Shown: piece by piece, positions 1 to 10,900 of the stretch
How positions within the stretch are numbered: position 1 is the stretch's first letter
Layout: each line of letters starts with the position of its first letter
Assembly: GCA_002633005.1 (NCBI GenBank)
Contig: NMRA01000343.1
Span: 341,640 to 375,379 of the forward strand
From: Phoronis australis
Lineage: Eukaryota; Phoronida; Phoronidae
Direction: 5' to 3'
Length of the DNA stretch: 33,740 bases
Notes under the pieces: generated by a model
The model's input: the letters and a program-made list of their open reading frames with translations, nothing else
What the model was told of the DNA's origin: nothing
Databases searched by the model: none
Translations under genes and position numbers: made by a program

Positions 1-162
1 CGGGCAATAGCTGGTTTCCTTCAGAGATCGTTGGTGGGACAGAAGAACATTTTGTTTGCGTTGTTGGCATTACAAACAGTTGGCTCGTTTTCCATAGCAC
101 ACATGGAAGGACAGTCATTCCTAAAACTGATGGGTAGTAGAATGAAATCGTCTGATGACTAA
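1..162 (+). CDS. Probable 3'-terminal coding exon of an unidentified plus-strand gene (partial)
   Basis: Reading frame 1 is open from the window edge to a TAA at 160-162. A good 3' splice site (pyrimidine-rich stretch ending TTCCTTCAG at 16-24) would start the last exon at 25 in that same frame, phase 0. The encoded tail is about 46 residues, has a leucine/alanine-rich amphipathic stretch (NILFALLALQTVGSF) and ends MKSSDD. I do not recognise the family; a helical-repeat protein end is only a guess. An AATAAA lies 410 bases downstream, which fits a gene end. A run this long could still be open by chance at a window edge, so this is tentative. Confidence 0.4.
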   Translation, partial: RAIAGFLQRSLVGQKNILFALLALQTVGSFSIAHMEGQSFLKLMGSRMKSSDD

Positions 163-571
163 AACAGGTGTGAACAGAGGCCATTTGTTTGCCTAGCTGT
201 AGACTTGCAGTCTTGTGCTGTGACAGCAAACTGTCCTACTAATTTAGATAGAAATGATGCAACGAATTGATTAGTAACATGCAAAAATGTGTTGCAAGGT
301 TGTTGGATTCCAAATTATGTTATACATCTAATATTGTGTGTATTGTTCTTCAGCAGATGGATTGTGATCTTGTGCATTTTAATGTATCCAGTGGTCAGAT
401 ACTTGGTAAGGTTTGTTTATTAGCCATTTTGTGTTTTTTAAAGTTATATTGAAATCGTATGAAAAGATTGTTTCCTTTGCATGAAACAGCCTTAGAACAA
501 AAATTGATTTCACCAATTTTCAACATCAAAGACATGTACCGTACTTTTGAATTTATGCAACCACTTAGCTC

Positions 572-577
572 AATAAA
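572..577 (+). terminator. Candidate poly(A) signal of the upstream partial gene
   Basis: AATAAA on the plus strand, 410 bases after the TAA of the partial exon at the window start. It is the first canonical hexamer after that stop. No other evidence for cleavage here. Confidence 0.35.
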
Positions 578-747
578 ATGTGTCTCAACTTTATCGCTAC
601 AATGGATAGAAGTGCTTTCTGGGTTTAGAATGAACTGACAATACTGCTTATCTCGGCAATGTTGGCCTGAAGCACCTTATTTATACATTGTAAGCGTTAT
701 GGCTACTAGTAGAGTTATGAACTGATCAACTACCTGAACACTTAGAC

Positions 748-1050
748 TATATGGAGCTTCTACCAACAAGATATGGAGTCAATATCAACACCAGGTAGAG
801 CTATTGTCACTAGATCCTGTGTTAATATCAACACCAGATGGAGCTTCTGCAATAAGATCCTGGTTAATATCAGTGCTGTAGTGGTAAAATAAGAGGTAAG
901 TAGGCGCCCAAAGCCTACCTTACCACCTTGAGCCCTGAATGTAACTTTCGGTGCGTAGGCGATACATTCAAATGCCAAAAGGTGGTTGGCTACGCCTATG
1001 TGTGCGTACGCCCCACTACAGCACTGGTTAATATCACATTGCAAATTCTT
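748..1050. repeat. Short minisatellite (about 43-bp unit) interrupted by a MITE
   Basis: The phrase AATATCAACACCAG occurs near 780 and again near 823, and ATGGAGCTTCT occurs near 751 and 838, giving a period of about 43 with imperfect units. A further partial unit beginning GTTAATATCAC lies beyond the inserted element at 871-1026. The array is short and diverged. Confidence 0.6.
871..1026. mobile_element. Nonautonomous hAT-type MITE, 156 bp, with perfect 8-bp target duplication
   Basis: The element begins CAGTGCTGTAGTGG and ends with its exact reverse complement (CCACTACAGCACTG), a 14-bp perfect terminal inverted repeat. It is flanked on both sides by GTTAATAT (863-870 and 1027-1034), an 8-bp target-site duplication. 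The CAG...CTG ends and 8-bp duplication are the hallmarks of hAT transposons. There is no transposase reading frame, so it would have been moved in trans. It sits inside a short tandem repeat. Confidence 0.88.
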
Positions 1051-2085
1051 GTGGAAGAATTGTACTCTGGTAGTTACTTTATAATATTGTGAACTGACCA
1101 AGTAGCAGTAGGGGCTTTTGCCAAAATAGAGCAGTGCAGTTACAGCTTATTGCACCTTTTGTTTCTCTTTGTATGGCTGCAAAGATTTGATAGAAATTGA
1201 AACAAGTGAATTTTGAGACTTTTCCTCTGTAATGATGACTCTCACTTCAAAATTACTGATTACAATTTTTGCCTTGTGAGTGTTTGCACATCTTAGTTTA
1301 GAAAGAATTCATGAATATTATCCGAGCAACTAGTTGTTATGGGTGTATTTTCAGAAACCCAAGAGCTTTTGCTGAGGTGAGGTAAAAACATTTTTCAGTG
1401 ATAGTTGTGTGGAACTTAAGATGGTATTTCTGACTTAAGTCGTTGGTCACTTTTCATGAAAAAGACCCCAGGTTGTGGATTAAGTTACTAGTGTGCAAGA
1501 TATGTGCTATTTTATTAATTCTGTGTACAATTATTGTCCTTATGATAGAGACAGCACTCGGTTTGCTTTAATTCAAGAGGATTTGTGAACATTCACTTGT
1601 GTTGGAATATGAAAGCATGCGGAACATGACATGGATTTTTCATATTTATTGTTTGCTTATGCACTTGGCTAGACAAATTTTATACCTGACTACATACATT
1701 GTGTTGAGTTTGGTGCATTCTGGTAGATGTATACACAAATATGTCCCCATCTGTGTTCTCGCACATATCCTTTAGGCTATAAAAAACGTGTACATCATGC
1801 AAGTAACAAATACGAAGGCATACACACAGATAATTGGACCGATTCCTCCTAGGGAGTCTATAGGTATATTTTACAATACTCTGTCACTCGTTTGTGCCAT
1901 ACGTTGAAACTTGGTAGCTCAAGTAGTCGCAAAACCACTTTCATGAGAGATTAGCTACCTGACATAAAACTTTCAAGCTATGCGCTCCAGGTCCCCAAGT
2001 GTTACTTTGGAACATCCGGTTTGCACTGAATAGCGGACTATTCTCTGGTTTTTGCGAGTCCGTGAAAACTCAGATGAAATCTAAA

Positions 2086-2213
2086 ATGTCCGAATGTCCA
2101 GACATCAACGAGAAAGACTTAATGACTTGGAAGGTTGTAGTTCGTGAAAAGAAATCCACAAGACAAGTGGATATATACGTGGAATACCACTGTCCTTTAT
2201 TTCATTGTCCAGT
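2086..2213 (+). other. Coding-like stretch with a strong 5' splice donor (possible exon or upstream ORF)
   Basis: An ATG at 2086 opens a frame that reads protein-like (MSECPDINEKDLMTWKVVV and on) and meets a good donor, GT|GTAAGTTT, at 2214. If not spliced, the frame stops at 2215-2217. I found no downstream exon that continues it in frame. It could be a 5' exon of the ZIP gene containing a short upstream ORF, an exon of an unrelated gene, or chance. If joined to the 3' splice site at 4685 the frame ends two codons later, just before the ZIP start. Confidence 0.22.
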
Positions 2214-4068
2214 GTAAGTTTCACGAACCAGCAAGGCTAGTAAACAACTTATAAGTGTTGATTCAACAGTACAAAATTTCTGTAGTTCCAGATTTTCCTG
2301 ACAAGCCTGTCGAAGCCATACAGGTGTGGTTTGAGTACGGTAAAATCGAGTCATTTTCGGAATTCCATATTAATTTCAAAGTAACAAATTAATTCTTGGA
2401 CGAATCTTGCAGGTCCAGATTTCTGTGATGTCCGAATTTGGCGGACCTCCAAAACCTGCCTTTTCACCGTTTTATTATATAGAATAAAATATTGTGAGCG
2501 AGGTATACACCACCTAGCAACTGCCCGATCGCAGACAATGACAACAGCAAAACGCGTAATATCCGAGTATTCGAAAATACGTGCTACGTCTATGTCTTGC
2601 CATACCGAGTCAGGAGACGTGCTTTGTCTTGTGGGAGAAAAATCAGCGAAGTGTCGAGCAGTTGACAGATCGTTTTTTTAAATTTGAAACTAAAAGAAAA
2701 TGCTTTGATAGTAACAGAAATGCAAAAAATGTTTATGAACAGACCCTAAAAATACTTGGTTAGCACCTTAAATGCTGTTTCAGTGCCAGAGAACCACTTT
2801 CATTATTGCAATTTAGTCTGTTTATCAAGCTCCAGGCCTCTTTAAGTTAAGGGATGTTGTGAGACCGGTTTTGTGAAAGTAAAAAAGGTTTAATTAATTC
2901 GATTTTGGTTTTTGACCACGTGACAGGACGAAGTGCACCTTTAAGTGAAGACCTCAAAGAGTTCACCCCGCCATTTCAATCGACAATTTACCGAAGTGCA
3001 CTATTGCACAAAATCAGTCATCACCCTTCTAGCGTGTTGGTCGGTGTCGGTTCACCTGCCAATATTGTCTAGCTACGCCCTCGCCCGCCGTATACACGCA
3101 TCTTCGTGGTGTCGTGCCGCCTTTCGCTATTTTTTCTAAACTCGTGTCGTTTACAAGAAGGTGTGGCGCGATTTGTAGATATTGCTGCAGTCGGGCAGAC
3201 CGAGGCTATTTCAGCCACGTGGCGTGTTCGGAAATTAGTCACAAAGGTCTGCATTAGTGCCACTTATCAAAAAAAAATCACGTAATATTTACGGTCACTG
3301 TGAATTCAAAATATCGAAATTCTGAAAATTCAATACTATAGGAAGCAAAATTTCTCTTTTCTCTATTGACAGATTTCTCGCTCCTATTTCAGTCGTAAGA
3401 CGCTTTTCTAATAATATTTGTACGTCTGTGTACATAAGTAGAGCAACGTGCTTCAATATTCATTCATATTCTTGAAACTTGCAAAGAGATACATGATACT
3501 TCTTAAACCGGCAGTAAGCAGGGTCTAGTTTGGCATTTTTGGTCGGGACATTTGGCCCGTAGGTGAACGCACATTCCAAAAAAAAATACAGAAGCCCACC
3601 CACGTACACTACACGCACTTGCATGCACAAAGATACCAGACACTTACTATATTTTTTGTTCAGATTTTTCATAGTCATGTTGGGAATACAGGTCATTGCA
3701 TATTATTAAAAGAATAGAGCTTGAAACTACCAGTCAAGATGCAGACTGATGTTTGTTTGTGTACCCAGGTGAAGCCGAATTTGGGGGTTGAACTGAGTTC
3801 TGGGGTCCCGTTTTATTGCAGGTGGTAAGTCCGGTCGTAGCTAAGACGGTCGTAGGAAGGTTAGTGCAAACGCGACGCTGAGTTTTATAAGAGAGCGGAA
3901 ACGTTGCAACTGACGTAAAATCGGACTTCTTCGTATGCAGACTTAACGATTGTCTTTACGACTCACGTGTGCAAGTCAAAATAAAAATCGACAATTAATA
4001 AAACAGGCACTAGAGTATAGCACGTGACAAGGCTAGGCCCGCTCCAAGAAAACTGAGCCAGACAAATC

Positions 4069-4187
4069 TTAAATTTAAGCCAATTTTAAGATAAAACTTT
4101 AATTTGTCTTAAGTTTGCTCCTAGAAAGTAATCTTAAGTTTAACTAAAGGTTTTTACTTAAGTTTTGTCTTAAGTTCGACTAACTTA
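4069..4187. repeat. Fold-back block of CTTAAG/TTAAGTTT motifs
   Basis: Within about 120 bases CTTAA or its complement TTAAG occurs many times (for example AATCTTAAGTTTAACT, TTACTTAAGTTTTGTC, GTCTTAAGTTCGAC), so the stretch can fold on itself repeatedly. It may be the relic of a small palindromic element. No clear target duplication was found. Confidence 0.45.
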
Positions 4188-4676
4188 CCGAATGTGGAAG
4201 TTTCAGAATTTGTAAGTAGACAAATCGTGGACCTTTCATTGTAATCCTATGTAAAAATACTGCATGTTTTTTCTGTGAAAATACGGACAATAGACGCGAT
4301 ATATATTAACCTTGGACTGACTTCTGTCGTGACGAAGATGACATAGGCCGACTCTGACGAAGCGGTCACGCCGCTCATGTAGGCCATCACTAGAGCTTAC
4401 TGTACTGGTTAAAGCGGAGTGCGAACTAATGTCAAACAAGTCGAAGTTTTCAGGTACTTGTAGGTGCGTGGTGGCAACGTGCCGTTTTTCAGGCAACCGA
4501 TTGCGTATTGAATTGCGTATTGAAGCTCATAAAAGGCTAAATATCACTTTCCCGGCTTTTGAACAATTCCTATATTACGTTTACACGAATATCTTAACAA
4601 AACTAAACGGCATCGAATGTATTTTTGTTCCATGTATACCAAACGTTTCTGTCGTGTCGCAAACGCGTTTCAAAAT

Positions 4677-4685
4677 CTCTTACAG
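4677..4685 (+). promoter_or_regulatory. Likely 3' splice site in the 5' UTR of the ZIP gene
   Basis: CTCTTACAG directly precedes GTTGTAAAATGGCT, eight bases before the proposed start codon at 4694. A pyrimidine-rich acceptor this close to the ATG suggests that the first coding exon begins at 4686 and that a noncoding exon lies upstream. It also removes the upstream ATG-led frame that would otherwise run from 4429 to 4692. Confidence 0.5.
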
Positions 4686-4693
4686 GTTGTAAA

Positions 4694-4921
4694 ATGGCTT
4701 GCGCATTGGACATCGTGGCTTTCTTGGTTCTATCGGCGCTCTTGTGTTGTGTGGAAGCCGGCAACAGTACGTACAGACTGGCAGCTAGAAAAAACGAGTC
4801 AAGTTATGCTGACTACTCTAAAGACCTAAAGTCGCTTCTTAACAAAAGCTGTGATGAAGAGTTGTGGCGAAAATGTCACGAACCTGCGTCATGGAACGCC
4901 AAGGAGTGCCGCCATCTGCAT
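4694..4921 (+). CDS. ZIP gene coding exon 1: signal peptide and start of ectodomain
   Basis: Codes for residues 1-76. The ATG has a good context (AAAATGG) and opens a hydrophobic signal peptide (ALDIVAFLVLSALLCC) with likely cleavage near EAG. NxS/T sites at N24, N34 and N50, and Cys 53, 61 and 72, mark an extracellular or lumenal domain. Ends phase 0 at CAT|GTAAGT. Confidence 0.85.
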
Positions 4922-7900
4922 GTAAGTATCAGTCTGAGTCATTCACAAAGTAAAAGGCCATAGAACGACGAGATTTATATGAAAACGTCAAATAGTTAAA
5001 AGGCACATGTTTGTTCTTACTCATTGTTTAAACCCATATTCAACCAACAGAGAATAATTGGTTCTGGTCTGCACCCGATTCATATTGAACCCTGTGGTTT
5101 CATAGCTTTTTAAGGAAAAGAAGGAAGGCACCCACCCATTTCAGGTGGCATCAGGTAACGCTGGAAAAATGAAACCCTACCAATTTCAGCCGACGTCACG
5201 TGACTTTTTATTTTCGAAAATATGCATGATGGTGAATGATCAAGTATTGGCTAAAACTAGTGAAGACTCTAGATGACAGATATTATGTTATAAGATTCAA
5301 TTTCAGCTTGCAGAACAATTAAGGAAAAGCTTGTTGGGGGCTGGATGTTAAAATTTATTTTGTACGCCAGGTTTTGGTTCTGTCTTTATAAATTAAGGTG
5401 CTTCAGTATGTTTGGACTCTAGTAGGCCAACTGGAGTGGTGATTTCTTTTGGAACCCTGCCGGTCCCTCGTTGTATCCTGTCGAAACGAGTTTCGTGTAT
5501 TTTTTCACTTTAGACTATTTGTTTACTTATTGGGAGTGTAGTAAATGGATTGTCTTTCGTATATAAGTTTCAAGAATGGTCTCATGAATTGAACCAAGCT
5601 GGTATTCAGATTCGTCAACTATATCAAGTCTTGAATTGTACGCAAAAACAACTTAGTTATGTAAAAACATGTTGGACTGGTGTACTGCATTATGTTCGAG
5701 TGTTTGCTCGTTTCACTGGGTGTACACACTTCACAATAACGGCCATAGACATTGAAGATAGGATACATACAGTGAAATTGCCAGGGAAGAAAGAATTACA
5801 AACGCTGTAATGTAAAAAATTAGAAAATGAAATGCATTATGCCTTGGGATACCTTGTATAGGCCTATGAAGACATCCACCACAGATTTCACCCCCATAAT
5901 ATTAGAAAGTTAGCCTTGAGAGTGTTTTACGTATTTATTAATTCTCCAAACGATGACGATTTAAAACACGTGTAAACATTTATACTAGAAATGAAAAAGA
6001 AAAAAAAGACGATGTTAAGTGCCGTTTACACTACAAAAGTTGACACGGATCAGCTGACACGGAACGAGATGTTCCAGTGTGTAAACGGGACTGACACGGA
6101 GCAAACTGACACCGCGTGACAACTTTTGCCACCGGTTTGTGAGGTGGGGCAACATCTTGCTCCGTGTCAATTATATGTTTAAACGCGAAACTGGGGCAAG
6201 GCGGAAAGGATCATCTATACTGCTCTTACATGTGCCTACTTATACGGGCTCTCTGTCTCTGCAACTCCCGCTATTTGAACTTGAACCTGCGCATGTGCAT
6301 TCCACTCTCCAGCGTACAACTTCCGTTTTGCCAAAGTTAATGAAATTGCGTGTGTAAACGGCCACTTGACACCGATCAAGTTGCTCCGTGTAAGTTGCGC
6401 TGGATCAAAAGTTGATGGCTAAACGGGACTTTAGATAATCTTTAATTATGGTAATTGCCCTTGAACAATGCTATTCATTAATGTTGTAACGGGCCGGTGG
6501 CCTTTGTAAGACATAAACGTGGAGATGAAAAAACTAGAACAAAAAAACACCGCATAAATTTTCCAAAATACACAGACCAGAACCAATTATGTCATTTACC
6601 TTGACTTCATCAGGTCGCCCCTGGTTGCCTTTTTGTAGGGCGAATTTCTCTTTACTTCCAGTGCATTTCAAGAAAAGCTCCAAGAGTCTTGTTTCGCATG
6701 GCGCACAACTTGTCCAAAGAAAAAGAATGGGATCAAAATGGCTTCCCAGCCATAGTTTACAAGTCATTTCGTGAATGTGTAGAAGCCAGAAATCGCACAC
6801 AGACGGGTGACACTGCAGGTAAGACGTGTATCGCCTAAAGCTGCAACCTACAAGGCTAGCAGAAACCATGCTCTGAGTGTTTGGCCGCCGAACCAAAAAC
6901 GCGCCAGAAATTCTAATATCAACTGAACTAAATATAATCTACTTACAGGTGCAGCGTATCTAGTTTCAGAAATAAAGACGATTATGCACCCTAATAAATT
7001 TAACGTGCTTGTTATAAACTCTTAGTCATGAACTTTAAAAGCTATCTTTAAATGTGTTGTCTTGAATGTATTTGAAAACATTTAGGTTGGAATGTTTGAG
7101 GTATTCCGTTTGAACTATTGTCGGTTTCTTAGGGAACTATTCAGCTACGTTATTATTTTTACTTTAACCTTGACCTTTTACAACTAAACATTTTTTTCTG
7201 GGCATGAATCATCAGTTTGACCCAATTTTTTATGAATCAAAGCTCAGAAGTTAAAAATCACTAGCAACAGTGGTTTGACTTTTCTATGTTTAAACTTGTT
7301 TGAATCCCTTTACAAAAGTACAGTACTTGCTTTACAATTGCAAAGACGGGCTTGGTTAAGGCGTCAGTATTGTAGGCCCAGTCAGACTAAAGACGCGTTC
7401 TCACGTCGGTGGTTTCGGGTGTTTCATCTTCCTTCTTCTTTTGAGATTTTACTACAAATCGCGATTTCTTGCCGTTGTCTGCCAGGCATACAAAATCGAA
7501 CAAGGCCATCTACTCTCATAAAATCGTGATAGGATTCCATTTCTGTAGTCAACCTCACTGACAGGCAATGCGAGCAAGCGCCTTTTTGAATTTGTGATCT
7601 TAAAGTTGGCCTACCTGGACAGCCTACCATCTAAACTCTGAAGCGTTTTCTTGAGTCGTTAATGGTTTCGATATTCTTGTTGGTAACTTGTCTTCAAGAC
7701 AGCTACATGTAAACAAGACAAAATGCTGTTATTTATCGAGTGAGGATTAGCTGACCAGCAGAGCGTGAGACTGTGAACGGGCTGCAGGTTCTGTTCCGTG
7801 TTAAGATTGATCTGATAAAATAATTTTAATGTTCGACACTTGGACTAGACAAAAATCATGCGTCGCAAGATCGTTTCCAGATATGAAAAGGAGACCAGAG

Positions 7901-10900
7901 TTCGGCGTAAACAAATCGTTTATCATGACTAGACTGTTGGTACGAAACAAAGTAAAATAGTTAAATAGTAATAACTAATATTATCATCGTAACATGAAGG
8001 AGCGAGAAAAACCCTTGATCAAAGAGAATTAAGAAAAAAATCCTTGATAAAGGGTGTAGTGGGGGAGAAAAAGTCAGAAAAAAATCGCACATTCGGATTG
8101 TAGGATCAATGAATTATGCAATGAAACACGATGTAGTAAGAATAAAGAAATTCCTAAAGGCATGTGACAGTCATCAGCCCAGGAGAGCGACGCACTCAAG
8201 GCCCGTAGACGATACACCAGCATGGAGGCTGGTAGCAAATATTAACCTTCTCATAAGAAATTAGGGACCAGATGTGAAGAAAGGAGGCGTAGAGTAGGGA
8301 GACCCCACTTGCACTCATAAATATACTTAACGAGTGAAATACTATTTATGTTCACCACTTGGACTAGACAAATTATGTCTTGCAAACTCGTTTCAAGAGA
8401 TGAAAACGAGCTGATCACAGGCTGGCGTAAAAAGGTCATTGATTATGACCAGACTAGTGGCAATGTAAGAGAATAGTTAAATAGTAGTAAACTAATAATA
8501 TCTCTGAAAATATGAGGCATAAAAAACGCCACAAGAGATGATGAAAACAGCTCATGCCCATCCGAAGGGAATGCATGTGAAAGGAGAGGAAAATTGGGGC
8601 ATGCGCAGAGCGATGTCTCTGACTTTAATTTGGAAATACTCGGACTTCCCGAAAACGAGTTTAGTGAGATAGATTTGATGCCATATGACGTCGTATGGAG
8701 GTCGCACGGTATTGTTTAACTTGGGCATAAGCGCGTCGCAAGGTAATAACCCCCATGGGACGCTACCATTGTTTTCCCAATTGTTGCATCTTTGTTGGAC
8801 AGAATATCGTACCTTGGTCGAACATCATCCGGTTACCGATAAACGTATGTCATTAGCTTTAGTTTCCCATAACACTTGTTACCGCCTGCAGTATCACCCT
8901 GTTACCAAAGCATTCATGTTGTCATCCTTGAATCACACTGCAGTCATGCTCAGCCGTCACCTCAGGTACACGTACGTGACTCATGGGCGCCGCAGCATAG
9001 GAGGCTCAGTGCAGGGCGTATTTAGGGGGGCCCAGGGGGGCCATGGCCCCCCAAAAATTCTCCCAGGGGGCGAATGCACAATGCATAGGCCTTGAACAAA
9101 CCCCTCTTTTTAGTAATAAAGTCCACAAGCCCAAAAATTCAGATCCCTGAATCCCTACATGGTAGCTGGCTGCATGGGCGCGCGCATGTGGCGACATTCT
9201 GGTGGCCCTGGCCCCCCAACTCAAAATCCTGGATCCGTCCCTGGGCTGGGTGGGCTATTGATCCCACTTATTTCAGTGCTGTGCCGCTCATGGATATTGG
9301 CGACACTTCATATAGGGGGCTGGGGGGCGCCGCCCATGGAGTGACTGCAAAGTACGGTAACCTTCCCATGGAAGTCAATACTAAATTTCCGTATGTCGAC
9401 GTTATTGTGGACACACCATAGCCACATGCAAATATATTTGCGAACGGTGACATTCTGATCGTACATAATCTGGAAAAGCTCCCACAAATTTTGAATAAAA
9501 ACCAATTGAGGTACGGAATACATGGAATGACTGGTTTGCGGAAATTCCCGGAACAATACGGAAGCAAGCGAAGCCACTACATTATCACATGGACAAAATA
9601 TGGTATCGAGTGACCGTGAGCCTACCGTGTATTCAGCTGCACCTCATAAACCCGTCCTTGTTTGCGATGGTTTTGGTCGACGTCAGTTTACCTCTGTCCT
9701 TTCTCTTTTCAGCACTCAACAAAGGCGAAGGTGCGTCAATTCTCCAAGAACGATAAATTTATGTTGAAAGATTTGATCTGAATATTTGGGATCTTCACAC
9801 CGCCGGACCGCTACCAAAATCTTCCTGCTTCGTTTTGGGTGCATATTACCGTCATCCCTGTTTAAGCGGCCGGGTGTCCGTCGTCCTGTTACAGTGTACA
9901 TCTCCTAACTTGGGTCCTAGCAGGATCATAGCGAGATTTGCAGATGTGCTCCCATGAAGCTGAAGACAGACGACGACGGGTTTCTGATCGATCCGACTAC
10001 TGCTGTGCCCTCAATTTGCAATTTTATTTTTTCACGTTTGGTTCTCTATCTTTGGAGTTTCTGGTTTGATTTTCATGAGATTTAAAAAATTGGTTTCTAT
10101 TAATGAGACGATGACGCTTTTCTGTTTTCGAACAGATTTGGCGTATTCTGTTCCACCTGGTGGAAATTTAATTTTCTTTGGTACATTTTTGACATCCGCC
10201 TCTCTATCCGCCAAACTGCTCAAGGGATCACAATGCAAATTGGCAAATGTTTTCCTGATGAAAAGATAGTGACTAAGCTCGATTTTTGTGCGGGTTCAAA
10301 TACTCTGACGCCCCCTATAGTAGCACTTTTTGGTTCCACAACTGTATCTCCTTAACCCTTCGGAAATTTGGTAGATATGTTCCGATGGACTCTGAAATGG
10401 TAACGAATGACGAAGAATTTCAGACTAATCCGACTCACAGCTGTACCCGATGGTGACATTTTATTTTTTTACGTTTGCCTATGTGAAATTTGTTAAGCAT
10501 GTTTTTATCTGCTATGGAGACAACCATGCCTTTCCATTTTCGACGTACGTATTCTGCATTGACCTATAATATCCAGCGGCGTCCACCTCTTTAGCCGTCA
10601 AACTGGTCAATGGATCATTATGAATCTTAGCAGTTTTGTTCCTGATGAGAAGATCGTTTCTGACGGCGATATCCGTACGGGTATGACAATTGTAGTGTTC
10701 CTGCTGTGCGTGAATTTGGAATCCTGCTTAATCTCAAGATAGCGTATGCAATCAGGTGAATTTTTTGTTCAGCGCAAAGAATTTTTGTAATTATTGGCCT
10801 CATGAACACCCATTCTCTCCTTTAGCGTAACTTGAGTCAAAGAATCGGAATATGTTCAGTCTTAAATCAATTATACTTTGGTGAATAAGATCGCCAATAG

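Larger units (their letters stand above)
163..4685. other. Intergenic region / 5' flank of the ZIP gene
   Basis: No gene can be firmly supported here. It holds the putative 3' UTR of the partial gene, a short tandem repeat interrupted by a hAT-type MITE (871-1026), a coding-like stretch with a GTAAGT donor near 2086-2213, an inverted-repeat-rich TTAAG block (4069-4187), and presumably the ZIP promoter and a noncoding first exon. No TATA box could be assigned with confidence. Confidence 0.6.

Noticed and set aside
1981-1987. TGCGCTC as a metal-response element for the ZIP gene
   Set aside because: It matches the MRE core TGCRCNC, but a single 7-mer 2.7 kb from the ATG is expected by chance, and I saw none near the start codon.
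4429-4692. An 87-codon ATG-led frame just before the ZIP start
   Set aside because: It ends within two bases of the ZIP ATG, but the acceptor at 4677-4685 makes most of it intron or promoter. No signal peptide or recognised domain.
5550-5810. An 86-codon frame in ZIP intron 1 (begins TTG)
   Set aside because: No ATG, no splice support, no recognised family and AT-rich codon use. It does not join in frame with the neighbouring ZIP exons.
6534-6896. A 120-codon minus-strand frame
   Set aside because: It is antisense to ZIP exon 2, which has proper splice sites, matching phase and ectodomain features on the plus strand.
8685-9095. A 136-codon ATG-led frame on the plus strand
   Set aside because: It shows no recognisable domain, lies inside ZIP intron 2 and runs straight into the hAT-like element, whose repeats supply its glycine-rich end. 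Length alone is weak evidence.
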